A stretch of DNA of 10,588 nucleotides, taken from NCBI GenBank assembly GCA_019246575.1, contig JAFAQG010000438.1, positions 1 through 10,588 on the forward strand. Reading direction: 5' to 3'. The position numbers and the translations under genes were made by a program. Below are positions 1 to 7,767 of this stretch, piece by piece; position 1 is the first letter of the stretch, and each line of letters opens with the position of its first letter. A model generated the notes under the pieces. It worked only from the letters and a program-made list of their open reading frames with translations, searched no databases and was not told the origin of the DNA. The DNA is from Acidobacteriaceae bacterium (GTDB lineage: Bacteria > Acidobacteriota > Terriglobia > Bryobacterales > Bryobacteraceae).

Positions 1-2
1 TC

Positions 3-512
3 ATCCATTACGACGACGAGATCGAACAATGGCTGCACCACCGAAACGGGACCGCGAAAATCGGCAAGAACGCTCCGTCAGTTCCTCAAGGGGGCGCGAA
101 ACGCATCGACGCCGTTAAGGCGGTCGAGGTGGCGCTCGCAACCCTACCCGGGACGAAGCCTCTGTACGTAAGTCTGCCGGCGAGTCCGAAGGGTTCCTAT
201 CTCATTGCGCTGCGTTATCCGGAAGATCTTACGCCCGGCGGGCGGTCGTGGGTCAACGTAGACCAGTACAGCGGGAAACCGTTGAACGTGCAAAGCTCGC
301 GAACGGTAGCCTGGGGAACACGATCGATCATCCTGAATCGAGCCATTCACACGGGAGACATCTTCGGATATGTCTCGAAGATTATCGTTTCGCTGACCTG
401 TCTTTTACTGATCAGCCAAGCCATCACGGGTTATTACATGTGGTGGAAGAAACTCGGCGTGGCTCAACGCGAGAAACAGCGCATTCTCCCAGCAAGCGAG
501 CCGGTTGCGTAG
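3..512 (+). CDS. PepSY-associated transmembrane protein, C-terminal part (5' partial)
   Basis: The frame is open from the left edge to the TAG stop at 510-512, giving 169 visible residues; the true start lies outside the window. The visible part is a soluble, probably periplasmic PepSY-like segment (ALATLPGTKPLYVSLP, then a strand-rich stretch ending in WVNVDQYSGKPL). It is followed by NRAIHTGDIFGYVSK and one hydrophobic helix, IIVSLTCLLLISQAITGYYM, closed by WWKK. The 'HTG-x-(I/L)FG ... TG-x-x-MWWK' pattern is typical of the last membrane helix in PepSY_TM proteins, which usually have three or four helices. Such inner-membrane proteins often sit beside TonB-dependent iron or siderophore receptors, but their biochemical role is poorly known. 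An internal GTG at 129 is only an in-frame codon, not a likely start. The last 89 bp overlap the opposite-strand histidine kinase gene. Confidence 0.85.
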   Translation: MHYDDEIEQWLHHRNGTAKIGKNAPSVPQGGAKRIDAVKAVEVALATLPGTKPLYVSLPASPKGSYLIALRYPEDLTPGGRSWVNVDQYSGKPLNVQSSRTVAWGTRSIILNRAIHTGDIFGYVSKIIVSLTCLLLISQAITGYYMWWKKLGVAQREKQRILPASEPVA

Positions 513-1830
513 CATCTGCGGCCACATCGGACCCCGGCAAGCGCGTGGCGGGAAGCTCTATCGTGACGCGCAGTCCTGGGTGCGCGTTCTCGGCTTTCAC
601 GACGCCTCGGTGAAGGCTGATGGCCCGCTGCGCCAGAGCTAAACCAAGTCCCACTCCTTCGGGCCCGCGGTGTCTCTCGACTCGGAAAAACGGCTTGAAA
701 ATGTCGTCCAGCACTGCCTCAGGTACTCCGGCGCCATAGTCGCGAACGCTGAGCCGAGCGATCCCGATGTCCGATTCCAGCCCAATCTCGATGCTGCTGG
801 CTTTTGGTGCGTATCGGATTGCGTTTCGAAGGACGTTTTCCACCGCGCGCCGCAAAAGCTCGCGGTCTCCGATGAGCTCTACCCGTGCGTCGCTTTGAAA
901 TGCGAGCGTGCAGTGTTTCGCATCGGCCTCGATTCTGCAATCCTCAACCAACGTTGCGAGAATTTCATTCAATTCGACAGATTCTCTGTGCATTGCCGCC
1001 GGATCGCCTTCGGCCGACGTGACTTCGAGCAGCTGGTTCACTAAATTACTCAGCCTTTGCGATTCGCGATGGACACGCGCGAGAGTGCCGACACGATCTT
1101 CCGTGGTACGGGCGAGTTCAATAGCGCAGCTCAATCGCGCCAGCGGCGACCGTAGCTCGTGCGAAATGTCCTGCAGCAGTCGCCGCTCAGCGGTGAGTAA
1201 ACTTTGGATTTGCCCAGCCATTTGATTGAAGGCTCGCGCAACCTCGCCGATCTCGTCCTTCCTTTTCAAAACAACGCGAGTCGCGAGGTTACCGTGCCCA
1301 AACTGCTCTACCGCCCGCCGCAACTGCCGAAGCGGCGACGCCAAATCCACGGCAACCCACCATGAGAGCAGCAATATGCTGATGAATGTCCACGAATAGT
1401 ACGAAAAAAACTCGCCGAAGTTCAAGTGCGAGCGCGCGACAATTATCAGCGAGCGGCTACGGTCCGGCAAGCTGATTCTGCGTATCTCGGAGGTGTGGCC
1501 AAGATAGGGAATATTGAACCCGGATTTCTCGTTTCCGAGCAAACGCGAGCGATCCGCACCCGTGGCCAGATCCTTTCCAGCCACGTCCACCAGGTAGGCG
1601 TCGGCGTTTCGCGAACTGCCCATTTGAGCAAGATACGACTGCAACGCCCGCGCGCCGTGTCTCTCGTAAATTTGGTCGGCGCGTTGAACATCGGCCTGCA
1701 GACCGGGAACGCTCGAGGCTTTATGCGCTGCGGCCCGTGTAATCACAGTCCTGGTCAAAAAGGTGCCCAGGAAGGACAACACCAATACCCCGATGAAACG
1801 TAGAACGATGACGCGGAAAATCGATTTCAT
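424..1830 (-). CDS. CpxA-like sensor histidine kinase
   Basis: An inner-membrane sensor kinase of 468 residues that should autophosphorylate on His and pass phosphate to the regulator encoded just upstream. In order: TM helix 1 (about residues 8-33), a periplasmic sensor region (about 34-142), TM helix 2 (about 143-161), HAMP linker (about 162-212, with KRKDEIGEVARAFN), and a HisKA H-box DISHELRSPLARL with phospho-acceptor His224. The ATPase domain has the N-box ENVLRNAIRY (Asn332, Asn336), G1 DYGAGVP (Asp364), F-box IFKPFFRV and G2 GVGLGLALA (392-400). The H-box and the ending LHRGVVKAE are very close to E. coli CpxA. The ATG at 1828-1830 overlaps the regulator stop as ATGA, with no clear ribosome site of its own, so translation is probably coupled. 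Residues after about 430 form a non-catalytic tail, much of it encoded opposite the PepSY gene end. The sensed signal is unknown. Confidence 0.95.
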   Translation of the reverse strand: MKSIFRVIVLRFIGVLVLSFLGTFLTRTVITRAAAHKASSVPGLQADVQRADQIYERHGARALQSYLAQMGSSRNADAYLVDVAGKDLATGADRSRLLGNEKSGFNIPYLGHTSEIRRISLPDRSRSLIIVARSHLNFGEFFSYYSWTFISILLLSWWVAVDLASPLRQLRRAVEQFGHGNLATRVVLKRKDEIGEVARAFNQMAGQIQSLLTAERRLLQDISHELRSPLARLSCAIELARTTEDRVGTLARVHRESQRLSNLVNQLLEVTSAEGDPAAMHRESVELNEILATLVEDCRIEADAKHCTLAFQSDARVELIGDRELLRRAVENVLRNAIRYAPKASSIEIGLESDIGIARLSVRDYGAGVPEAVLDDIFKPFFRVERHRGPEGVGLGLALAQRAISLHRGVVKAENAHPGLRVTIELPATRLPGSDVAADATQPARLLGECAVSRVEPRRVSSTTCNNP

Positions 1831-2543
1831 ACGCGTACATGCTTGCCCGGCGCTACACAGAACTGGTATCCCGATCCGCGTATTGTGCGGATGAACTGTG
1901 TGCCTGATTCAAGCTTTTTTCGCAGATGGCAGATGTGCACTTCGATGGAGGTATCGTAGCCCGAGGGCTCGCGGCCATAGAGCTTGTCGATGAGTGCGGC
2001 GCGAGTTACTACCCGGCCTGCCGAACGCATCAGAAGAGTTAACACTTCGAATTCGATGCTGGTTAGCTCGATTTCTGTTTTCTCCCGCCAAACGCGTCGC
2101 TGAGCGGTGTCGATGCGAACCGGAAACACTTCGATGATCTCTCCCCTCGTACCCGCGTGTTTCCGCGCGCGGCGTAGCACCGCGCGGATGCGCGCCGACA
2201 ACTCGCCCGGCTCGAAGGGTTTCGGCAGGTAATCGTCAGCGCCGAGTTCCAGACCGGCAATGCGATCGAAGGATGCCGTGCGCGAGGTCAGCATGATAAC
2301 CGGCAGTTCGCTGTCCCGGCGGAGCTGACGCAGAATTTCGAATCCATCCATTGTGGGCAGCATGACATCGAGGATGGCCAGGTCATAATTGCCGTTTCGA
2401 GCCGCTGTTAAACCCGACGCGCCATCATGCACTGCTTCGAGCACTACACGATGCGGGCGCAAGATGTCTCGCATAAGACCGCACAGCTCGACGTCATCGT
2501 CGACGAGGAGAATGGAGAGCGTTTCCTCGGCCATTTCTTTCAT
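1827..2543 (-). CDS. CpxR-like OmpR/PhoB-family response regulator
   Basis: A cytoplasmic DNA-binding response regulator of 238 residues. The receiver domain (about 8-125) has the acidic pocket Asp15-Asp17, phospho-acceptor Asp59 in LDVMLP, Thr86 and Lys108. The stretch DRIAGLELGADDYLPKPF is nearly the same as in E. coli CpxR. The C-terminal winged-helix domain (about 138-232) includes ELTSIEFEVLTLL, a recognition helix around GYDTSIEVHICHLRKKL, and the wing IRTIRGSGYQF. It pairs with the CpxA-like kinase, whose start codon overlaps this stop by 4 bp. The hydrolase gene lies 49 bp upstream on the same strand, so the three may be one transcript. The start could be the ATG at 2541-2543, or Met4 at 2532-2534; neither has a convincing Shine-Dalgarno. 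CpxR proteins bind two GTAAA half-sites in direct repeat, which makes the tandem repeat at 4233-4252 a candidate target. Confidence 0.96.
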   Translation of the reverse strand: MKEMAEETLSILLVDDDVELCGLMRDILRPHRVVLEAVHDGASGLTAARNGNYDLAILDVMLPTMDGFEILRQLRRDSELPVIMLTSRTASFDRIAGLELGADDYLPKPFEPGELSARIRAVLRRARKHAGTRGEIIEVFPVRIDTAQRRVWREKTEIELTSIEFEVLTLLMRSAGRVVTRAALIDKLYGREPSGYDTSIEVHICHLRKKLESGTQFIRTIRGSGYQFCVAPGKHVRV

Positions 2544-2592
2544 GTTGCGTCAAACCGTGCAAGCCGCGGCGCGTATTTGACCCTTCAGTTTC

Positions 2593-4143
2593 TCACTTCG
2601 CGGCCTTCTTCAGCCAGCGCTCGTATAGCGAGGGTCCATCGAGGGTCTCAAACGGAATTTTCGGCAGAGTGGCTTTATCGGGTAGCGCGTGTATCGGGGC
2701 ATCGATCTCCGCATCGAAATCTGCCTGCAAGTAACGCTGAAGTGCGGCCTTCAGGTCCGGCAAGAATTGCTCGACTTCATCGTCCACCGAGTGCGTGCCG
2801 CCGTGAACCACAATCAAATGGCCACGCGCGAGGAATTTTGCTTCGTGCTGTGCGTTTTCGAGTGGAGTAGAGAGATCCATGTCCCCTTGAAAGAAAACCG
2901 CTGGCCGGCGAATCATTTCATCGGCCAGGAAGGATTCGGGGACATGTGGCGTGACCGTTAAATCGCGGGTTGCGTAGTATTCGGGCTCTAAGGGACCGAT
3001 CCACTGTTGCTCCATTTCCGACTTCAGAACCGCTTCCCGCTTTTGGCTGATCCCGAGGCTATTGTCGATGAGCAGGCCAATCATGGCGCGCGGGGCGGGC
3101 GCCGTGCGAGCCTGGTACGCCATAGCGGCCAGATACCGATAATCACCGTTATAGAGCTCCAGTACGAAGCGGGGCCAACGCGTCAAGTTGTCACGATATG
3201 GTGTTTCGGTCGGGTACTTGAGGATCTGCTCGAGATCGTATTTTCCGACGGTGACGGATACGCGCTTGCCGTCCTTCGGAGTCGAAATTGCGACCGTCTG
3301 CGGCTCTTTATCGAGCCGGTCTTCTACAGTTTTTACCGCTTCGACCAAGCCTCCGCGAGGCAACAGCGGTTGCAGTTTCGGGTCGGCGTTTGCATCCGCT
3401 GCAATTCGCTCCACTGCGTTCCACAAACATTTCGGACTATCGTAGCCGTAATCGAGCGGCTCGATGCCGCGCATCAGCACCCTGTCCACCGCTTCGGGAT
3501 GCAGCTTGAGAAACGCAAAGCTCCACTGCGATCCGAAGCTGCCCGCGCGCAGAATGATGCGCGAATATCCGAGTGCCTTCCGCAGGTCTTCTAAATCGTC
3601 GGCGATGTTGATGATGTCGTATCCCGAAAGATCCACACCTCTCTTCGTCCACTCAGCCTGGCCGTGTTCGACTTGCCGGCGGAGCTCCGCTGCTTCGCTT
3701 GCCTGGGTTTGCGGTTTATCGAGCGGCTGAGGCCGGGTGGGCCAAACCATGTTTGACGCCAACGGAAGCCACGGATTACCGCGTTGATTCACAAACAGTA
3801 CATCGCGTCCCGACGCCCTCAAGAACTCGATTTCGCGCTGGTACCGAGGCGTCTCGATATTGGCGCGAGTGACGAAATTGCCAGGTCCGCCGGGAAGAAA
3901 CAGGATGGGAGATGCCGTGCGCCGCGAGCCCGGTATGCGGATGAAATGCACGCCGATTATCCGGCTCCGGCTGTTTCGTCGGTTCTCCGGAACGAATACC
4001 ATCCCTTCCTCTGCCGCAATTGTTTCCGTGCCGCAGGTGATCGTAAACGGGGATAGTACGACTGAGCTCGCGGCCGGCTCGCTCGCGCTTGTACGAATGC
4101 CTAATAACAGCAGAGTTGCAACCAGCGGTAAGGGAAGCTTCAT
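2593..4143 (-). CDS. Exported S33-type alpha/beta hydrolase (prolyl/tripeptidyl aminopeptidase-like)
   Basis: 516 residues with an N-terminal signal peptide ([21 protein letters not shown], cleavage about 19-22), so periplasmic or secreted. The alpha/beta-hydrolase core carries the S33 landmarks: oxyanion segment LPGGPGN (GGPG 85-88), NQRG at 119-122 where most relatives have DQRG, nucleophile elbow AGSFGS with Ser202 (usually GGSYGS), acid Asp423 in GDMDLSTP, and base His451 in GGTHS. A lid region of about 190 residues lies between the Ser and Asp motifs. Known relatives remove residues from the amino end of peptides (proline iminopeptidase, SlpD/E-type tripeptidyl aminopeptidase) or hydrolyse other small amides and esters, so the substrate is uncertain. 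It is the first gene of the leftward run hydrolase-regulator-kinase, with its start 181 bp from the divergent receptor gene. The triad is complete, so it is probably active. Confidence 0.88.
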   Translation of the reverse strand: MKLPLPLVATLLLLGIRTSASEPAASSVVLSPFTITCGTETIAAEEGMVFVPENRRNSRSRIIGVHFIRIPGSRRTASPILFLPGGPGNFVTRANIETPRYQREIEFLRASGRDVLFVNQRGNPWLPLASNMVWPTRPQPLDKPQTQASEAAELRRQVEHGQAEWTKRGVDLSGYDIINIADDLEDLRKALGYSRIILRAGSFGSQWSFAFLKLHPEAVDRVLMRGIEPLDYGYDSPKCLWNAVERIAADANADPKLQPLLPRGGLVEAVKTVEDRLDKEPQTVAISTPKDGKRVSVTVGKYDLEQILKYPTETPYRDNLTRWPRFVLELYNGDYRYLAAMAYQARTAPAPRAMIGLLIDNSLGISQKREAVLKSEMEQQWIGPLEPEYYATRDLTVTPHVPESFLADEMIRRPAVFFQGDMDLSTPLENAQHEAKFLARGHLIVVHGGTHSVDDEVEQFLPDLKAALQRYLQADFDAEIDAPIHALPDKATLPKIPFETLDGPSLYERWLKKAAK

Positions 4144-4177
4144 GACTCTTGTTACACTAGCAACTCGTTTCGGCTAA

Positions 4178-4201
4178 CACGCTTCATCACCCACAAGCGT
4201 G
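4178..4201. repeat. Perfect 7-bp inverted repeat (possible operator or hairpin)
   Basis: CACGCTT (4178-4184) and AAGCGTG (4195-4201) are exact reverse complements separated by 10 nt. The pair lies between the tandem repeat and the hydrolase start, so in the hydrolase transcript it would fall in the promoter or 5' leader. It could be a dimeric repressor operator or a small hairpin. There is no T-tract on either side, so it is not a convincing intrinsic terminator. Confidence 0.35.
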
Positions 4202-4206
4202 AAAGG

Positions 4207-4278
4207 CAGTAGCTTCGGCCATGCAATGTTCTTTAATTTTGCTTAAGTTTGCGATAGGCCGGCTTCGACCAGTAGCTT
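4207..4278. repeat. Spaced 9-bp direct repeat CAGTAGCTT
   Basis: CAGTAGCTT occurs at 4207-4215 and again at 4270-4278, 63 bp apart start to start, one copy on each side of the tandem repeat. The spacing is close to six helical turns, so two bound proteins would face the same side of the DNA. A 9-bp repeat in a region this short can arise by chance at a few percent, so function is uncertain. Confidence 0.25.
4233..4252 (-). promoter_or_regulatory. Tandem 10-bp direct repeat, candidate CpxR-like binding box
   Basis: Two adjacent 10-mers on the plus strand, TTAATTTTGC (4233-4242) and TTAAGTTTGC (4243-4252), match at 9 of 10 positions. On the minus strand they read GCAAA-CTTAA-GCAAA-ATTAA, that is GCAAA-N5-GCAAA. 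OmpR-family regulators bind as tandem dimers to direct repeats about one helical turn apart, and E. coli CpxR recognises GTAAA-N5-GTAAA. The site is 73 bp upstream of the receptor ATG and 90 bp upstream of the hydrolase ATG, so it could serve both directions. That the neighbouring CpxR-like protein binds here is inference. Confidence 0.5.
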
Positions 4279-4324
4279 TTCGTGATAGCTTGCACTCTGA
4301 CCGCGCAGGGGGCGAGAAACTTCG

Positions 4325-7300
4325 ATGCGAGTGCAGTACGTCCTACCCTTTTCAGTTTGTTTCCTGATTTCGGCTGGTTCTCTTATTAGCCAGACGGACA
4401 CTGCATCCCTGTCCGGATCTGTAACCGATCCGAGCGGCGCGCTGATTGTTGGCGCCGAGGTACAGGCGCTCGAAACAGAGACGAACGTCGCGCGGCTTGA
4501 TCGTACGAATGAGGATGGTCTGTTTCTGTTTCCAAGCCTTCCGCCGGGCCATTATCGCGTGTCCGTTAACAAGGCCGGTTTTAACGAGAAGGTGCAAGCG
4601 AATCTGGTGCTCCACCTTGGCGACGCGGCGGCTCTCAATTTCCAACTGGAACTCCATTCTCGGGCCGAAATCGTTACGGTTGAATCCAGCGCAGCCAGCG
4701 TGAACACGGTGGATGCAAGCGTGAGCACGCTGGTTGAGAGACAAGTCGTCGCAAATATGCCTTTGAACGGGCGAAGCTTTCAAGGCTTGATTACATTAAC
4801 GCCGGGCGTGGCGACCGTCGCGGCGGGGCAAAACACGCCGGGACAATTCGTGGTGAACGGGCAGCGTTCCGACACGAACTCGTTCACCGTTGACGGCGTG
4901 AGTGCGAACGTAGCGGCGCCCTATCTCGGATCGATCAGCGCGAACGGTACCGGCTCTACGCCCACTACAGGGGCGACTGGCGGCTTTAACAACATGGTGT
5001 CGATCGATGCGCTGGAAGAGTTTCGGATCGCAACCTCGAGCTTCGCCCCCGAGTATGGCCGCACCCCCGGGGCACAGGTTTCTCTTGCGTCCCGCAGCGG
5101 TACGAATGCGTTTCACGGTGACGTATTCGATTATTTTCGAAACACGGTATTGGACGCGAACGACTGGTTTCTTAACGCGCGCGGCAAGCCTCGCAGCATC
5201 GTCCAACAAAACGATTTCGGAGGTGTCGTGGGCGGGCCGATTCTAAAGAACAGGCTTTTTTTCTTCGGCTCTTATGAAGGCCTGCGTCTGCAGGCCCCTA
5301 GTCCTGCTGTCAAATCAGTCCCGACGCAGGCGGCGCGCAACCTGGCTGCCGCTGCGAACACGAACGGAGTCGTGGGCTATATGGCGCAATTTCTGAACGC
5401 ATACCCCTTACCTGACGGAAATCCCAGCATGCCGTGCACGTCGGCAACGACGTGTTTTGCAAGCTACACTGCCACTTACCCGAGTAGGTCCATCCTGGAT
5501 GCAACCAGCGTTCGGGTCGATTATCGCAGCAGCAGCCGCATGAGCCTGTTCGGGCGATACAGCCATGCGCCCTCGAGGCTGACGAGCGACACGACGGTGA
5601 CGAAAAGCAGCTTGCTTGACGGGAGCGATTCTTACACCGCGGGGTTGACGTACGTAATCAGCAATAACATCGATAACGACGCGCGCTTCAACTTTACACA
5701 CACGACTTTTGTTAAAGCGGTCAATCCTATACACTTCAGCGGCAACTTCGGTACGATCTTTCCCACCGGCTTCGCACAGCCGCCCGCCGGGTACACACTG
5801 CCTCAAATGTCGATCATTGTCAACACGAGCATTGGGAATGTCGATTCTTTCCAACTTGCCCCGGCGAACGCGAGTAATGGAAATGATCAGCGGAATTTCA
5901 CGGACACGCTTGTTATTTCCAAGGGCGCTCATGCACTAAAGTTTGGAATCGATTTCCGGCAGTTATACCCGAGTTACGATCAGTCGAATTTCAATTGGAA
6001 CAACACATTTGCGCTGACGACGGCAGTGACGCCGATCGGTCCCAATTATTGCCCCGGCGGAACCGTGCCGGGTGTGATTTGCGGGCAAGCGACGCTATCG
6101 AACATCCAGCACAACGTTCCGCAGCATTTTCTTTTCCGCGAATTCTCTTCTTTTGCCCAAGACACGTGGAAAGCCACAAGACGACTGACCGTAACGTACG
6201 GATTGCGATGGGAAATCAATCCTGCCGTCAAATGGACAAACGGATATCCGGGCTTCTCAATCAAGACATCCAGTTTCGATCTCGCGAACATGAAAGGGCT
6301 CGCTCTCAATCCGTTTGGAACGCCAGCCTACCCCACGCGGTTCGGGAACGTAGCGCCTAGAATTGGCGTTGCGTATCGAGTGTCGACGAACCCGAAATGG
6401 GAGAGCGTGCTGCGGGTTGGTTATGGGCTGTTTTACGATACGGGCACGCAGGCGTTTGGGCCCGTAAATACGCCGTGGAACGCGCGCTTTAACAATCAGG
6501 GCGGAGGCGCGACGGTGGCGATTGTTCAATTTCCAATCACAAGCGCCAACGGCAATTACGTCACGCCGCCGGTGATTCCAAATCCGCCTGCGTTTCCACT
6601 CGCGCTGGGTACTGAAACGCTGATCGACCCGAATTTCAATTTGCCCTATGCTCACCAGATAAACGCCACAGTGGAGCAGCAGTTGGGCGGCCCCCAAACG
6701 GTGCAAATCGGCTATGTAGGCGCAATAGGGCGGAGCCTCGTTGGCGCGCTCCTGTTCCCGCCGAATAAAACCAATCCCGCCGTTTTGGGCAACGGAATCG
6801 TCGGCGATACGGCAACCATCGTGGGCAACTACTCGACTTCCAACTACCATTCCTTGCAGGTTAAATTTCAGCGGCACTTCTCGCACGGTTTATCTGCTCT
6901 GGCCTCGTATACGTGGTCTCATTCGATCGACGATGCATCCGTGAGCAGCTCGTTAGCTGTATCCACTCTTCCCACGGCAGCGTCTCTCGGTTCTGGCATC
7001 GGTTCGCTGTTGCTGCGCGGGAGCTCCGATTTCGACATCCGGCAAATCTTCGGAGTGTCGATGGTGTACAACATCCCCGCACCGTTTTCGTCCAGCACAT
7101 TTTCGAGAGCGATCCTGGGACATTGGTCGATCGATCCGATCTACCATTACCAAAGCGCTTCCCCGGTTGAGATATTCACCGTCACGACGGCAAATCTGGC
7201 CGGCGCAGCGAATCTGTCTCAGCGGCCGAATCTCATTGCGGGAGTTCCCATCTATGTCACAGGCGCGGATTGCGCGGCGCAGAACGGAGGTCAAGGTTGC

Positions 7301-7762
7301 CCCGGCGGGAAGGCGTTGAACATTGCTCCCGTCACGCCCGCGATTGCGGCTGCCGCGGGCTGCGTAGCTCCGAATGCAACCAATGCGAAAGGCGCGTTTT
7401 GCACGCCCCTGCCGGTCGGGTCGCAAGCTGTTTCCGGTAACCTGGGGCGCAACGCTGTGCGAGCATTTCCACTTCAGGAACTGGATATCTCGCTACATCG
7501 CGAGTTCCCGCTGCATGAAAGTACCCGGCTGCGTTTCCAGGCGGACGTGTTCAATGTCTTCAATCACCCCAACTTCGGGCCATACGGACAGCCAGGCGCG
7601 GGGTTGCCGGCACAACCGATGACCAGCGCTTCGTTCGGCTTCGCGACGGCGATGGCAAACAGTGCGCTCGGATCGGTGAACGGTACCGGATCGGGATTCA
7701 ACCCCATCTTCAATACCGGCGGGCCACGAAACGTGCAGTTTGCGCTGAAATTGTTCTTTTAA
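4325..7762 (+). CDS. Oar-like TonB-dependent outer-membrane receptor with carboxypeptidase-regulatory-like N-terminal domain
   Basis: A 1,145-residue outer-membrane protein. In order: a signal peptide (about 1-25); a carboxypeptidase-regulatory-like Ig-type domain (about 27-110: ASLSGSVTDPSGALIVGAEV ... GLFLFPSLPPGHYRVSVNKAGF); a plug (about 135-255) with MPLNGRSFQGLITLTPGV and NGQRSDTNSFTVDGV; and a large beta-barrel to the end, including GTNAFHGDVFDYFRNTVLDANDWF, DFGGVVGGPILKNRLFFFGSYEG, TYGLRWE and a terminal strand NVQFALKLFF ending in Phe for BAM-dependent assembly. This architecture is abundant in Acidobacteriota and is thought to import large or complex substrates such as peptides or glycans using TonB energy; the substrate here cannot be told. 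All eight cysteines of the mature protein fall into four close pairs (371/377, 576/586, 983/992, 1013/1026), probably loop disulfides. The start ATG at 4325 has a weak ribosome site. The amidohydrolase remnant follows 5 bp after the stop. Confidence 0.95.
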   Translation: MRVQYVLPFSVCFLISAGSLISQTDTASLSGSVTDPSGALIVGAEVQALETETNVARLDRTNEDGLFLFPSLPPGHYRVSVNKAGFNEKVQANLVLHLGDAAALNFQLELHSRAEIVTVESSAASVNTVDASVSTLVERQVVANMPLNGRSFQGLITLTPGVATVAAGQNTPGQFVVNGQRSDTNSFTVDGVSANVAAPYLGSISANGTGSTPTTGATGGFNNMVSIDALEEFRIATSSFAPEYGRTPGAQVSLASRSGTNAFHGDVFDYFRNTVLDANDWFLNARGKPRSIVQQNDFGGVVGGPILKNRLFFFGSYEGLRLQAPSPAVKSVPTQAARNLAAAANTNGVVGYMAQFLNAYPLPDGNPSMPCTSATTCFASYTATYPSRSILDATSVRVDYRSSSRMSLFGRYSHAPSRLTSDTTVTKSSLLDGSDSYTAGLTYVISNNIDNDARFNFTHTTFVKAVNPIHFSGNFGTIFPTGFAQPPAGYTLPQMSIIVNTSIGNVDSFQLAPANASNGNDQRNFTDTLVISKGAHALKFGIDFRQLYPSYDQSNFNWNNTFALTTAVTPIGPNYCPGGTVPGVICGQATLSNIQHNVPQHFLFREFSSFAQDTWKATRRLTVTYGLRWEINPAVKWTNGYPGFSIKTSSFDLANMKGLALNPFGTPAYPTRFGNVAPRIGVAYRVSTNPKWESVLRVGYGLFYDTGTQAFGPVNTPWNARFNNQGGGATVAIVQFPITSANGNYVTPPVIPNPPAFPLALGTETLIDPNFNLPYAHQINATVEQQLGGPQTVQIGYVGAIGRSLVGALLFPPNKTNPAVLGNGIVGDTATIVGNYSTSNYHSLQVKFQRHFSHGLSALASYTWSHSIDDASVSSSLAVSTLPTAASLGSGIGSLLLRGSSDFDIRQIFGVSMVYNIPAPFSSSTFSRAILGHWSIDPIYHYQSASPVEIFTVTTANLAGAANLSQRPNLIAGVPIYVTGADCAAQNGGQGCPGGKALNIAPVTPAIAAAAGCVAPNATNAKGAFCTPLPVGSQAVSGNLGRNAVRAFPLQELDISLHREFPLHESTRLRFQADVFNVFNHPNFGPYGQPGAGLPAQPMTSASFGFATAMANSALGSVNGTGSGFNPIFNTGGPRNVQFALKLFF

Positions 7763-7767
7763 CTCTC

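Larger units (their letters stand above)
4144..4324. promoter_or_regulatory. Divergent promoter region between hydrolase/CpxRA-like genes and TonB receptor
   Basis: This 181-bp gene-free stretch must hold the promoters for the leftward hydrolase-regulator-kinase run and for the rightward receptor gene. It has an AT-rich block around 4228-4252 containing a tandem repeat, a perfect inverted repeat at 4178-4201 and a spaced 9-bp direct repeat. No strong sigma-70 promoter stands out on either strand. The best rightward guess is an extended -10-like TGATAGCTT at 4283-4291 with a poor -35, which would suit a promoter needing an activator bound at 4233-4252. The receptor ATG is preceded by a weak G-rich ribosome site (GGGGGCGAG). 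Confidence 0.6.

Noticed and set aside
2544..2592. Promoter or terminator between hydrolase and response regulator
   Set aside because: The 49-bp gap has no hairpin with T-tract and no recognisable -35/-10 pair; read-through from the hydrolase is simpler.
3007..3594. Plus-strand open frame of 195 codons opposite the S33 hydrolase
   Set aside because: It has no domain signature and lies fully antisense to a gene with signal peptide, GGPG, Ser, Asp and His motifs in order.
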